The notes under the pieces: model-generated
Told to the model about the DNA's origin: nothing
Database searches by the model: none
What the model saw: the letters and a program-made list of their open reading frames with translations, nothing else
Made by a program: the position numbers and the translations under genes
In this document: positions 1 to 11,158 of the stretch, one piece after another
How the letters are laid out: every line of letters starts with the position of its first letter
How positions within the stretch are numbered: the stretch's first letter is position 1
NCBI GenBank assembly: GCA_029834535.1
Contig: JAQMWT010000149.1
Location: 1 to 64,000 of the forward strand
From: Chrysophaeum taylorii
Taxonomy: Eukaryota; Sar; Pelagophyceae; Pelagomonadales; Pelagomonadaceae
Direction of reading: 5' to 3'
DNA: 64,000 nt

Positions 1-2660
1 CAACGAGCATCCTGTTACGTAACTTACTTACCCTTGGCGATGACGAAGGCGCGATGGAGCCCGTCGATGGCCAAAGGCGTCACGACTGTCGGGGCGACCG
101 GCGCGTGCGATTCACGTCGAAGAAGAAGCGATTCTCGGGGCTACGGAAAGCGAGGGCCGCCGCCGTCGGGTCGCGGCACGAGTCGGTCCACCTGCTTCCC
201 GGCGTCAAGGATGCCTTTGGCGAGGACGACGAGCGTCGCGTCGTCGATCCGAAACGACCCTCGCTCCTGCGGGCGGAGCTCGTGCGGCTCTCCCAGCTCG
301 AGAAGCGTCGGGGCTACCGCGAGCGCGTCCACGAACCGCTGTGGCCGCTCTGCCAGTCGCTGCCGGAGGTTTTGCTGCATTCTTCAAAAATCTGCCGCGT
401 TCTCGGCGAGGTTTTCGCCTCGGAGGAGACGTACGCGTCGGCCTTTGTTCTCGCCTCGGTCCTGGCGCGCGACGCGGGCGAAGCCCTCGAGTCACAAGGC
501 CTCGACGAGCTCGTCGAGGGCATCGTTCGCGCGCTACGTAGGCGCGAGTCGACGGACGACGTCGCGCGCGCCGCGTTCGCCGCGTTGAGCTACGTCTTTC
601 GCTACTGCGCCGCCCCGCTGCTCCGCGGCGCCGACGAGACCGGCTGGCCGGCGGCGCGGCGCTTCTACGCGCCCCTCCTCGGGGGCCCGACCGCGGACGC
701 GCGGCTCCTCGGGGCGCGCGCGCTCGCGACCCTCGTCCGCCGTCTCTCGGGGAAGACGGTCGCCAAGCACGTGCGCAGGGTGTTGCGAGCCCTCGACGCC
801 GCCAAGGCGACGACCACGCAGCTCGAGACCAGCGCGACCAGACTTCTTTTCGAGGTGTGCCGGGGCGTCGGCGGCCGCCTCCACTCTCGGGCCAAGCCCG
901 TCTTCGACGCGCTCCTGCTCGGCGCGAAGACGAAGAAGAAGAAGGACGAGCGGCGCGGCGAGGTGACCGAACGAATCGCCACGGGCGTCGTGGCGTTGGT
1001 GCTCGAGGACGGCCGACCGGGCGAGGAGATCGATGATCTGTGGGACGCGCTCGTGGCCGGCGCGCGGGAGGCCACCGGCGACGCGCGCGCTCCGGCCGTC
1101 GACCGTCTGCGCTCGGCGATCGAGTGGCGGACCGGGCGCCTCGTGACGCCGCGAGGCGACGACGACGCGGCGCTCCCGCCGGTCGTGGCCGCGCGCCGCG
1201 CCGCCGACCTCCGGGACACCCTCGACGCGCTGTGCGACGCCACCGACGACCGTCTCCTCGGGCCGACGCTGCGACTGACGCGCGCGGTTGCCGAGACGCG
1301 TCGACTCGCCGTCGGAACGTCGACCCGTGGTTGCGAAAGCTCGTCGCCAGAACCGCGAGCAACCCGTCCGACCGCGCGCTCGTCGCGCTGATGCTCGCCG
1401 ACGCCGCCCCGAAGTCGCCCGCCCTCGCGCAGACGGCCTACGCGGCCGCCGCCGCGCTCGCCTCCGAAGACCCGTCGTTGGCGCTCTTGGTCGCGGCCCG
1501 CGCGGCGGCAACCGGGGCAGCAAAGCAAAAGGCGGAAGAAGAAGACGACGACCCGCTCTCCCGCTTGGTGGCGACGCGACTCGCAAAGGAGGAGGAGGAC
1601 GACGACGACGACAGCACGCTTGTCGCGGCACTCGCGGCGTTCCCGGCGCTCGCGGCGGCGTCCTCGTCCGCGGACCGCGTCGCGCATCGCCGAGACCGCG
1701 AAGACGCCGTCGTTCGCGCAGCGGCCGTCGACGCCCTCGGCGCCGTCGACGCCGATCGAGCGGCCCGCCTCGCGCTCTCGCCGCTCGCCTCGGTCATCAC
1801 CATCGAGGGTCGTCGACGACTCGCGCCGTCGACGCTGCGATGCGCGGCCGACGCTCTCGACGCGGCGTCGGAGAGTGCCGCCGTTCGCGTCGATCATCGA
1901 CCGCAGATCGTTGACGCCCTCGTCGAGACCGGAGGTCGACTCGCGTTGCGCGTGGCCTCGAGCCTCGAAGAAGATGACGACGGTCTCAAGCTGGTGCTCG
2001 AGTCGTTTCGACGTGTCGACGAGCTTCCCGTCGGCCTCGCGTCCGAGCGCCGTTACGCCAAGTTGCTCTCGGACGTCGAGGTCCTGTGTCGCCGCGCCGA
2101 CCTCGCCACGCGCGTGGCCAGGGCCGCGGCCATCCACGCGCTCCGCCTGCTGCGCGTCAAGTTCGAGCCCCTCTGGGGCATGGCGAAAAAGATCCTGGAG
2201 ACGCTCGCGACCTCGCATCCAGTCGTCCTCTGGCCCCGACTCCTCGACCAGCTCCGGAACGTCTGCGCCACCACCACTCGTGCGCGGGAGGAGGAGTCAA
2301 GGGCGGCGTTTCGCGAAGGGCGGCGCGACGACGACGCGGGGGCCGAGCTGCGGCGCGCGTTCGAACGCGCATCCCAGTCACCCGAAGGGACCCGCTTCGC
2401 GGAGATGCTCGCGCGCGGTTTCGACGACGACGACGACGACGACCGTCTCTCCCGAGGCGTTGACGCCGACAGGGCTCACGAGATCCTCTGGGACGCCGCG
2501 AGGCGCTGCGGCGTCGTCTCAGGGCGTCCGGGCACGGGCGACGCGGCGCGCGCTGCCGTCGACCTGGTGCTCGCCTTTGTCCGTTGCGACTACGTGCGCG
2601 TCTTCGACGACGACCCCGACGCGCGCGAGGCCGCGGCGGCGGTCGTCGTTGGTCCAACAG

Positions 2661-2691
<31 letters not shown>

Positions 2692-4707
2692 CGCCGCGCT
2701 GACGAGGGGATCGGCCTACAAGCGGCTCGAGACGGTGCTCGGCGTCTTCTCGGAGGCCCAGGCGCCGCGGTCGCTCCCGCGGTGCGACGTGCTCCGGCTC
2801 GTGTACGAGCGGCTCCTGAGCAAGCCCGGGGGCCAGGTCGCCAAGCGAGCGCTCGCGTGCCTCAGACCCTACAAGCTCCCCCACCTCACGCCGTACGCGA
2901 ACCGCCTCGAGGCGATGCTCGACGACAAGACGCTGCGCGACACGCTTGTGAAGATGAAGATCGGGGCCGTCAACGCCTTGACCGCGAGCGACGAGGACCG
3001 CAAGTCGGAGGACAAGTGGTTCGTGGACGACGCGCATCGCGCCGACTTGGCGCCGCTGCTCTGCCGCGTGCTCTTTGGGCGGTTTCGCGCCAAGAGCTCG
3101 GCCGTGGGGGCGGCGCCGCGGCGCGCCAAAGGCCCGCCGCGCGACGATCCTCTCGTTCGTGGCGGCCCTCGAAGAGACCGAGCTCGAGTTCTTCGTCTAT
3201 CTCATGCTCCGCCCCTGGACCCCCTCGCGCCCGCGAGCGTCGGCGCGCTCCGCGAGGCGGATGTCGCCGAGCGCGCTGTATCTGCCGCCAAGCCGAGCCG
3301 GGTGTTTGGCGTGCTGCAGCTCATCCGCGCAATGGCTCCGAGGTTTGGCTTCAAAGCGGAGCGCGGCGCGCCCGCCTTCCTCTCGCTCGCCCTCGCCGCC
3401 GTTCGCGCTTGTCGCCAGCGCGAAGAAGAAGAAGAAGAAGAAACCGCAAACGGAGAAGAAGAAGCAGCGCTTGTTGTTGCTTTGGAAGAAGAAAAAGAAA
3501 AAGAAGAAGAAGAAGCCGCCGCAGAGCAAGAAGAAGAAAATGATGATGATGATGATGAGGGAACCCCGCGGCGCACCGAGACCAAGAAGCGCGCCAGAGC
3601 GCTCGGCTTGCGGTGCGTTAAGGAGCTTCTAGAACAGTACGCGACGAGCGAGAGCATTGGGAGCTTCGAGGCGGGCTATCGGTCCGGCTGTGGAGCGTCG
3701 TCGCGCCGCACCTCGAGCCGCTGCTCGACCTCGACAAGGAGGCGTCGCTCGCGGGCGGCGAGCCCGTGGTCGTCGAGCTGATCGCGAGCCTCGCCGCGAC
3801 GCGCGAACTCAAGCCACTCCTCGCGGACGAGAGCGTCCGGGCGTGCTGCGTCCGCGCTGCCGGCGGCTCGAAGCTCGCGCTCGGCGCGATGTGCGCACTC
3901 GTGCTCGGCGACGCCAACGAGCCTCGCGACGTCGCCGCGAGGGAGCTGCTGCGGCCGCACTCGCGGACGGTCGTCGTCGCGCTGACGGCCGCGGTCGAAA
4001 CGAGCAGCAAAAAGAAGGCCTTGGTCTTGTCGTCGAAATCCTCGCGGACGGCGCTGGAGGCCCTCTGTCGCGTCGCCGCGCTCTTCACCTCGAACGAGTG
4101 GCCCCTCGATGCCGAAGACGCGTCGGCGCTCGCGTCGGCGCTCGCGCCGAGGCTGCTCGCCGTGGTCGATTCGAGCGCGGGCGTCGACCCCGCGCCCTTC
4201 AGGAACTCGATCCTCGACTGCCTCGGCGCGATCCTGCCGCGCGTCGCGCACGCTGCGCGCCACGTCGACGAGTTCGTGACCCTCCTCGCGCCGCCGCGCC
4301 CGCGCCGGGCGTGCGTGGCCTTCTTCGCCGCGCCCGACGCGCTCGAGGCGAGGCGGGACGTCGCCCGAGCGTGCGTGAAGTTGATGCGAGCGCATCCGGC
4401 TTTAAGCGACGACGCGGCGCTTGGATCCGCGGCCGACCTCCTCGCCGCCCTCGCGGGTATCGACGGCGGCGCCCCTCGCGCGACCCTCGAACCAGAGTAC
4501 GACGCGAGGCGGCGGCCTCTCTTCCCTGGCGACGAGGCGACGTGGACCGAGCGGCAGCTGCTCGGCGGCGGCGACGATTCGGACCTCGCCGCGGCGCCGA
4601 TCGTGGCGCACTGCAAGTCGACGATGCGAAGCGGCGACCCGGGGCCACGCCGACGCGGCCCGCGCGCCGCCCGGGGAGTTTGCCGCCGCGGCGCTACCCC
4701 AACGCGC
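1..4707 (+). repeat. Inverted repeat, left arm (UTP20 duplication)
   Basis: Reads as the reverse complement of 21631-26351; base 1 pairs with 26351. The spacer between the arms is about 17 kb. In segments compared by eye the match is essentially perfect to about 4614 apart from small indels: G-runs at about 95, 1317 and 3107; a missing 2+1 nt near 1683-1710; a 3-nt insertion near 2407; 4 nt missing near 3212; a missing T near 3660; and three missing Cs at 4509-4535. From 4615 to about 4707 identity drops to roughly 80 percent with real substitutions, then homology ends. The arm reaches the window edge, so its true outer end is unknown. Confidence 0.95.
40..4707 (+). pseudogene. Truncated, frameshifted 5' copy of UTP20
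   Basis: Encodes about the first half of the protein at 16947-26312. The ATG at 40 matches the start of the complete copy, but a missing G in a G-run near 95 shifts the frame, and further small indels break it into pieces (54-1391, 1040-3781, 3766 onward). At one place this copy is the intact one: it has a C near 2631 that is missing from the complete copy near 23719, and it reads straight through the CAA-encoded poly-Q tract. It stops about 120 codons short of the hexapeptide array of the full gene. Unless the indels are sequencing errors it cannot make a full N-terminal half, and it lacks the C-terminal half either way. Confidence 0.85.
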
Positions 4708-5372
4708 CGCGGAGGTGGAAAGAAGAAGAAGTCTGACGACGACGGTCTCGGCGCGGGCGTCATAACTGCGATCGTCGTCGGGATCGTCGCTTTCCTATTG
4801 TGTGTTGCCGTTGCTCTCTACGTTTTGAAAAACAAAAGCGACGAAAAAAAGAGAGACACGTACGATGGCCCCAAGTCATCGATCGACGACGCCGCATACA
4901 ATCCCGCGTCTGGCTACGACGACGACGACGACAAGACGTGGACCGACTCTCGGCGAGGCGATAAGACGTCGGACGTCGAGATGGTGAGAGATCGCGACAG
5001 ATACGACGACTACTCGAAAGACGAGGCGGTCACTCCCTTTCACGCTCGCGGGGAACATTATGGCGACGAAGACGACCCCATGGTTGACGACGACGAGTAC
5101 GACGACCCGAACGATCCCCATCAAGCGCGCAATCCGATAAAGTCGCAGGCAGACTACGACGACGAGGACGACGACGAGGACGAATACCAGCCGGCAGTCA
5201 TTCCAGACGATGAAGCAGACCTCGAGGCCGACCTCGACCAAGTAAGGGACCCCCGACAGCCCCTTCGTCGTTATCATTTTCCCGCTTTTAGGAGCTCGTG
5301 CCCGTCGACGGTTACGACGGTGGTGGCTACGACGATAATAAAAGGAACAACGACAGAAGCGACAGCTTTTAA
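4708..5372 (+). CDS. C-terminal part of a single-pass membrane protein with acidic tail (partial, fused)
   Basis: The open frame enters directly from the truncated UTP20 copy. After a K-rich stretch it has one clear membrane helix (about 4757-4828, from G-V-I-T to Y-V-L), then a basic stop-transfer stretch and a very acidic Asp/Tyr-rich cytoplasmic-type tail. I place an intron at 5242-5291 (GTAAGG...TTTTAG, 50 nt, phase 0); the second exon ends with TAA at 5370-5372. This is the typical 3' end of a type I membrane protein whose extracellular part is missing. Either the gene lost its 5' end at the inverted-duplication junction, or the junction is an assembly join. I do not recognise the family. 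An in-frame UTP20-membrane chimera is possible but unproven. Confidence 0.5.
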
Positions 5373-5914
5373 CTGAGCGACGACACCAAAACGAAAACAT
5401 GATATCTGACTTTCTCACACTCGAAAAAACCAACACGTCGTCGTTTGTGATCGCCTGGGCGTGCCTGAAATTATCTTCGTCGTCTTCTCTCCGCGCAAAA
5501 GCCCATCGTGGTGTCTATCTATGTGCCCCTACCATCCATCCATCCATCCATCCATCCATCACCGCCTTTCCTTTCACGCGCGTGCCGCACACTTTCCCGT
5601 TCCTCCTCGCACGATCACGCGCTATGTTGTTGTATCGAAAGCGTACACTATAGCTTTCTCCTGGACCCCGCGAGCACGTCTCGGTGTGGCTAGTCAATCT
5701 CCTCCACACACACCGAGAGGCTCCTTTTTTCCAGTCACTCTTTTTCCTCGGCCGGCCGGCCGGCCGGCCTTACCGTTCGGTTTGGTTAGTCCCCATCGTA
5801 AGAAGTCCCGGAGTGCAGTTGACGACGACGGATCGACGCGCAATCGGCGCCGCCACTCGCTTTCATCGTCAGCAGCAAAAGACGCGACATTCGTCGATAG
5901 GTAGAGTGGGTCGT
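5373..5914. other. Non-coding stretch with two microsatellites
   Basis: No supported gene. It holds the 3' flanks of two convergent genes, a (CCAT)n tract at 5532-5560 and a GGCC run at about 5750-5769. Confidence 0.6.
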
Positions 5915-6289
5915 TTATTTCTTGGCGGTCGCCGCCTTGGTGGCCTCGTAGCACGCGTTCAACGCCGTCTTTTGCTTGGCACACTTGTCGATTGCGTTGT
6001 TCGAGTCCGCGAGGCACTTTTGATACTTATTGTAGGGGTCGTCGCAGGTCGCGTGTAGACGTTTGACCCTGCGCGGAAGGAAAGTCAAGTCAAACCACCG
6101 TTTCGACGGCCGCACAAACAAACAAACGCACAAGTCATCGACACATGTCTTGACGCCCGCGCCCTCGGCGAGGCACGACGCCGGGTTCATGCTCTGCTGC
6201 TTGCACAACAGATAGGCCGTGTTTGGCGCCTTGCATTCTTGGGCAATGAAGTGCGCCGACCCGTAGAGCTGTGCTGAAGTTGCCGCCAT
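5915..6289 (-). CDS. NDUFA8: CHCH-domain protein, NDUFA8-like complex I subunit
   Basis: Two exons, 6289-6132 and 6068-5915, joined by a 63-nt GT-AG intron (GTGCG...GCGCAG, 6069-6131), give about 103 residues. The start at 6289 is chosen because the protein then begins just before the first Cys motif. The product has spaced Cys pairs typical of twin CX9C proteins: one set around A-Q-E-C and L-L-C-K, then C-L-A-E and T-C-V-D, and after the intron H-A-T-C, Q-K-C, D-K-C and N-A-C. The order and spacing fit NDUFA8 (PGIV), an accessory subunit of mitochondrial complex I, imported into the intermembrane space by the Mia40 route. Other multi-CHCH proteins are possible. It is divergent from the VIT-type gene at 6576. 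Confidence 0.7.
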   Translation of the reverse strand: MAATSAQLYGSAHFIAQECKAPNTAYLLCKQQSMNPASCLAEGAGVKTCVDDLCVCLFVRPSKRWFDLTFLPRRVKRLHATCDDPYNKYQKCLADSNNAIDKCAKQKTALNACYEATKAATAKK

Positions 6290-6575
6290 CGCGCGAGTTC
6301 CGGAACAGCGACAAAGTCGCGGCAGCACACCACTACTAACGGACCTCTGGCGGAAGGGAGGCCAACACGATGATGGGCCAAGCCGGACCAAACACGGCCT
6401 CGACGATCCAGGCCTTTGAGCTCGGGGACTCGGCGGCATCGAGGGAGCTCCACGACAGGCCCGAGTGGGAAGAGGACGGACACAACTGGTGCGGCGCGCT
6501 TGTTTTGTCGTCCGACCGACGACCTAACGTGTGGTAATAAACGAATGAACGTCGCGCAGCGGGCTCCGGCAATTG
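6290..6575. promoter_or_regulatory. Shared upstream region of two divergent genes
   Basis: A 286-bp gap between the start codons of the CHCH gene (minus) and the VIT-type gene (plus). It must hold both 5' UTRs and promoters. No specific element recognised. Confidence 0.4.
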
Positions 6576-7268
6576 ATGGAGAACGAGCGGCTCGAGGCGG
6601 CGATGGCGGGGGCGTGCGCGACGCTGATCGCCGGATCCGCGCTTTGCGATGTTGTCGATCCGCTCGCGTGGCGGCGATCGGTCGCAGTGCTCGGCGTCGC
6701 GGGCAGCGTCGCGTACGGCTTTCGACAATGGTCGTTCGACAAGTGGTACCGACGACACTACGCGCGAGAGTACGCGCGCGAGAAATGGGAACTCGAAAAC
6801 TACGAACAGGGCGAGAAGGCCGAAATGGTGGGCCTCTTCGCCCACAAGGGCCTCGATCGCAGCGACGCGGAGGCCGTCGTCGGCACCATGAGCGCCTCCA
6901 AGGAATTTTTCGTGTGCCTCATGATGACCGAGGAACTCCAGCTCCGAGAACCCCTCGCTCGAGATGAGGCTCGCGCCGCCACCTCAGCCCTCTGTTACGC
7001 CCTCGCAGCGCTCGCGCCCGTCGCGACGGCTGAATTTGCCGCCGGCGACGGCATCGGCTGCTTGATCTTCGACCTTCTCTGCTCTTGGGACGACACCGTC
7101 CGAAAATACGTTTTCCTCGCGGTCGGCGTCATTCTGCTCGGCTGTCTTGGCGCGAGACGCGCCGCCATGTCCATCCTTGCGGTCCACACGCACGCGATGG
7201 AGAGCCTCGTGCTCGGCATCCTGAGTGCTTTCGCACCCATGCTCATCTCCCGGCTTCTCGTCTTCTGA
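6576..7268 (+). CDS. VIT1/CCC1-family vacuolar iron/manganese transporter-like protein
   Basis: About 230 residues from the first ATG at 6576. The middle carries the hallmark of the VIT/CCC1 family: R-E-K-W-E-L-E-N-Y followed by E-K-A-E-M-V, a K-G-L-D segment and a helix with M-M-T-E-E-L, corresponding to the cytosolic Glu/Met-rich metal-binding helices between TM2 and TM3. Hydrophobic segments lie at the N-terminus and three more in the C-terminal half (A-L-A-A-L-A-P, V-F-L-A-V-G-V-I-L, L-G-I-L-S-A-F-A-P). Family members move Fe2+ or Mn2+ into vacuoles. The N-terminal part is shorter and less typical than in plant VIT1, so transport activity is inferred from family only. No intron seen. Confidence 0.75.
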   Translation: MENERLEAAMAGACATLIAGSALCDVVDPLAWRRSVAVLGVAGSVAYGFRQWSFDKWYRRHYAREYAREKWELENYEQGEKAEMVGLFAHKGLDRSDAEAVVGTMSASKEFFVCLMMTEELQLREPLARDEARAATSALCYALAALAPVATAEFAAGDGIGCLIFDLLCSWDDTVRKYVFLAVGVILLGCLGARRAAMSILAVHTHAMESLVLGILSAFAPMLISRLLVF

Positions 7269-7738
7269 GAGGATCCGGTGCGATGTTGTGTGTCTGCTGT
7301 TTCTTGACTGCCCTCTTCTCTCTCTCGCGGCGCTTCTCCTTTCCTTGATCGAGCGGGTGGATCTCCCCCTTCCTTTTCTTTCTTACTCCCCCCCTTCACC
7401 GCGCGGGCGCTTCTTTCCCAAAGAACGCGTCCTGCTGCGGCGACAAAGCCGGGGAGTAGTGTAAAAACTAATCCCTGCCTCGAACAGAACCCCCTGCCTC
7501 CTTGTGAGTTGCCACCCTCGGCAATAGTGCCGTCGTCGTCGTCGTTAGAAAGGAGTTTATTTTCAACCAGGGGACTCTAATAATAGAAACAGATACAAGG
7601 GAAAGATAAGAGAGCAGGAACACGATCGAGAGGGTAACGACGACGACGACGAGAGCGGGCTCTGGAATGTCGTCAATAATGAGCCAAGTCGGATATAAAA
7701 ACCTCTTCAAAAACTTAATCGAGAAGAAAACGGCCAAG
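7269..7738. other. Intergenic region between convergent genes
   Basis: 470 bp between the stop codons of the VIT-type gene and the repeat protein. The first part is pyrimidine-rich and the rest AT-richer than the genes. No gene or repeat recognised. Confidence 0.5.
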
Positions 7739-9232
7739 TCAAGCCGGAGACTTGGCGTCGACTGGTCGGGGGTCGAGGGGAGGCTCGACCTCCTCCTCCT
7801 CTTCCTCAAGAGGTGCCTCTTCTGTGGCCGCAGACACGAGCGTCGTGGCGTTCGCGTCCGAGAGAAGAACAGATATTGGCGCAATCTCCTTCTCTTCCGA
7901 AGCCGTCGAGACGAGAACGTCGGCGTCCTCCTCTCGAAGAGGCTCTGGCTCGCGTCGTTTCTGGCTGGCGAAAAGGTCGACCAGCTTGGATCCAACGCGT
8001 GCGGCGAGCCTTGCCGCGCCGGTGGCAACGTCGGCGGTCGCGTCGGCGGCAGTCTCGATCGTCTTCGCCGTCTCGGCGATGCTGGCCTGGACTTGGTAGA
8101 CGCCTCGGACGATCCGATCGGGCGTTTGTGCCACGTCGTCGGCAAAGTGCGCAGTCGCGTCGATCGCGCCCTTTACCTTGTCGGGCACGCTCGCGACGGC
8201 GGCGGCAGTCTCGTCGATCCGGCGACGCGTCGTCTCGATTGACTCTCGAATCTCGCCCGGCTTGCGTTGGACGGCCGCAACTGTCGCCGCGACGGCGTCG
8301 GCAGTCTCGCCCGGGATCCGCGCCGCGGCGTCCAAAGCGGCCAACGTCTCGTCTCTCGCTCGTTCGACGCGCTTGATCGCGTCCCCCGGCATCTTCCGCG
8401 CGGCGTCGAGCGCGGCCGCGGTCTCGGCTTTCGTGCGTTCGACGCGCTTGATCGCGTCCCCGGGCATCTTCCGCGCCGCGTCGAGCGCGGCCGCGGTCTC
8501 GGCTTTCGTACGTTCGACCTGCGCGGCCACGTCACCAGGGACTTTGAGCGCTGCTTCGATAGCCCCGGCCGCGTCGTCCTTCGCGCGTACGACTTTTTCC
8601 GCCGCGTCGCCCGGCGCTCGTCGCGCGGTCTCGATCCTAGCCGCCACGTTCTCCCGAGTCTGATCAAAGCTGTCGCTCGCGTCCCGCGGCAACCGCTGGA
8701 TGCGGTCGACGGTCGCCGCCGTCGTCGCCCTAGCCCGCTCGATCCCCGCCAGCGCGTCGTCTATCCGGTCGCTCGCGTCCCGCGGCAACCGCTGGATGCG
8801 GTCGACGGTCGCCGTCGTCGTCGCCTTAGCTCGCTCGACCCCCGCCAGCGTGTCGTTTATCCGGTCGCTCGCGTCCCGCGGCAACCGCTGGATGCGGTCG
8901 ACGGTCGCCGCCGTCGTCGCCTTAGCCCGCTCCAGACCTCCCAACGTCTCGCCGGGCAGCCGCTCGGCAGCCTCCACCAACCTCTTCGCTGACTCCAGCG
9001 GCGACGTTTTATTTTTGCCGACATCATCGGGCTGCTTGTTCTTCTTCGAGCCGCCGACGACGACGACGTCCACCGCAGCGTAGACCCCCTCCTTCACCGT
9101 CTCGAAACCGCTCCGCCAGTCCACGCCGTCGTCATTCGCCTGATGCACCCGTCGCGGTGCGCGATGCACGGGGGCGACAAATGACGCCACCCGGGGGGCC
9201 ACGACGACTAACCACAGACGGCTGCCCTTCAT
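7739..9232 (-). CDS. Repeat-rich amphipathic helix protein with putative plastid presequence
   Basis: About 497 residues from the ATG at 9232. I prefer this start over an in-frame upstream extension because the protein then begins with a short basic end, a hydrophobic core (L-W-L-V-V-V-A) and an A-S-F-V-A-P junction rich in Arg/His after it. That is the layout of bipartite plastid presequences in secondary red algae. The body (about residues 70-400) consists of tandem units of roughly 26-30 residues of the type L-P-R-D-A-S-D-R-I...E-R-A-K-A-T-T-A-A-T-V-D-R-I-Q, predicted as long amphipathic helices like those of LEA, apolipoprotein or plastoglobule-type coat proteins. The C-terminus is acidic. 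No enzymatic domain is visible and the function is unknown. Confidence 0.65.
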   Translation of the reverse strand: MKGSRLWLVVVAPRVASFVAPVHRAPRRVHQANDDGVDWRSGFETVKEGVYAAVDVVVVGGSKKNKQPDDVGKNKTSPLESAKRLVEAAERLPGETLGGLERAKATTAATVDRIQRLPRDASDRINDTLAGVERAKATTTATVDRIQRLPRDASDRIDDALAGIERARATTAATVDRIQRLPRDASDSFDQTRENVAARIETARRAPGDAAEKVVRAKDDAAGAIEAALKVPGDVAAQVERTKAETAAALDAARKMPGDAIKRVERTKAETAAALDAARKMPGDAIKRVERARDETLAALDAAARIPGETADAVAATVAAVQRKPGEIRESIETTRRRIDETAAAVASVPDKVKGAIDATAHFADDVAQTPDRIVRGVYQVQASIAETAKTIETAADATADVATGAARLAARVGSKLVDLFASQKRREPEPLREEDADVLVSTASEEKEIAPISVLLSDANATTLVSAATEEAPLEEEEEEVEPPLDPRPVDAKSPA

Positions 9233-9380
9233 CAAGACGCGGATCTCCTTGAAGTTCTTCGCAACCACGAAAAATACCCTCTTCTCTGCAACCACGAAAA
9301 ATAAATACCCTAGTAGTATGTCCACCCACTACGCAATCAATCCACCATACATACATAACCCCTCATCAACGCCTAGCCCT

Positions 9381-11107
9381 TCACCGCCCAGATCGGCGTT
9401 TGGCTGCGGATCTCGCCATCAATGCGTCGATGAGGTCCGCGTTCGCGCTCTGCGCGGCACTCGAAAAGGTCACGACGCCGGTCTCGTAAGGATCCGCCTC
9501 GGCGACGACATCAAGGACCTCATCCTCATCCTTGGTCCGACCCCAAATCGACGCGTCGCGCATGAGGTCGGCGAACGCATCCCGCGTGAGGACCTGCGTG
9601 GTGGTGGTCACAACGCCAAAGACAGACAGACTTCCTCCCAGCCAGGAGGGGACGCACGCCGTCGTTATCGTCGTCGCGTGCCTTGAAACCCTCGACAATC
9701 GGCTCGAGATGCCTCTGCTGCTTGGCGAGTTGATACGACATGAGCAGCTGGACGAGCGTCTCGTAAGGCCTGTGTGTGTCGTCGCCGCGGGTGAACACAG
9801 ACCTCTCTTCCTCTCGAGTACACACGCACAGTGCCCGGCGCGCTCCGCCGCCGCCGGGGTTCACTCCGTCGTCTCCCTCCTGCGGAGAGCCGAGCGAACT
9901 TTTGTTTTTTTTTTTTTTTCTGGAGAAAGGACCGCACTGTCTTTCGGCGAAGCAGGGCTTGGACGCGCTTGTGGTCGGCGCGCTCGTAGAGGTCAGTGAT
10001 GATATATTGCCACTCGGCCTCGCGGACGGGCGAGTCGGCGAGCCTGGCCGCGAGCGCCGCCTCGACTTGGCGCTCGGACTTGCGTTTCATGTCGACGGCG
10101 AGCTTGGCCCGGAGCAGGCGCCTGATCGAGGCCTTGAGCGTCGAGAGGACTTCCAAAAATGGTTCGTCGAGCGAGTTCTCGAGGACCTTGACGAAGGCGC
10201 AGATCTCGACGTCCGCCGGCGCGTGCTCTGCCGCGGTCTTGCGTATCGACGCGGCGACGTCCACGATTAACGTTTTGAGGCCATAGCGCTGGTTCAAGAA
10301 TGCGTACATGTGCTGCTGCATCGTGTCGCGCGCGACGCGTGCCTCGTCGCACTTTCCTGAAGATAGCAAGCAAAATGCGATCATTTCTTCGTTGCGTCGT
10401 CGCGGCTCGACGTACGGTCGTGCTTGGCCTTGGACTCGCGAAGCGCCTCGATCGTATCGACGAGCCTGCGAGGAGATCTTGCTTGGCTGGACGACGGAGG
10501 AAACGCACTGGTTCCTTGTCCATATCTTTGTTGTCTTGCGCGCGACCTCGGCCTCGTCGACGGCCGGCGCGTTTTGACGGCGAGTGCCGAGGCGACGACG
10601 CAACTCCATCGTCTCTTCGTGGCGGATCTCGGCCTCGTCGTCGAGAGCGCGCGCCGCCTCCATGAGGTCGTTGACCTCGTGTTCGGCGCGCTCCTTTTCG
10701 ACTCGAAGCGCCTCGATCTCGGCGTTCTTGTCGCGCTCGAAGGCGCGCGCGACCTGGGCCAAGCCCTGGAACAACTTGGCGTGCGCGACGCAGAGCGCGC
10801 GGAGCGGCCCGACGAGATCCGGCGCCGCCATTTCTATGGCGCTCTGGAAGCATACGTCGTAAGCCCCGTGCTTGGCGAGCGCGATCTCGGCCTCGCGCGC
10901 GAGGTAGTCGGACTCGTTGTTAAGGGTTGCCAAACGCTCGTCGAGCAACCCCAGGACGCCGTTGACATGCGTCTCGAAGGCGCGCGTCATCTGTGCGTCG
11001 CGCCCCGCGCTCACGGGACGCCCTTGTTTCAGCTCCTTGAACAAGGTCGCCACAGCTTGCAGCTCGCCGACCCCAAAGTCGGCGGCGGCGGCGGCGGCGG
11101 CGGCCAT
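9381..11107 (-). CDS. EF-hand coiled-coil protein, multi-exon
   Basis: Starts at the ATG at 11107 with an Ala run. The N-terminal half is helical and coiled-coil. Introns I can place are 10466-10508 (43 nt), 10357-10416 (60 nt) and 9594-9657 (64 nt), all GT-AG and frame-preserving; another, at about 9773-9930, is needed but its donor is unclear. Splicing brings together a conserved-looking stretch (T-R-N-Q-L-V-D-T-I-E-A-L-R, H-D-R-K-C-D-E-A-R) and a helical domain with F-L-N-Q-R-Y-G-L-K. At the C-terminus splicing builds a canonical EF-hand loop (D-D-D-N-D-G-V-L-T-R-D-A), followed by a weaker loop with D-P-Y-E-T-G. This implies Ca2+ binding. I do not recognise the orthologue. It lies 51 bp downstream of the RecA-like gene on the same strand. 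Confidence 0.65.
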
Positions 11108-11158
11108 CGTTTGTGGTGTACCACAGCTTTATTACACACCTAGGGCCAAAGTTTCCTA

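Noticed and set aside
9381-9698. Separate small gene
   Set aside because: It is the last exon of the EF-hand protein; splicing at 9594-9657 completes a canonical EF-hand loop.
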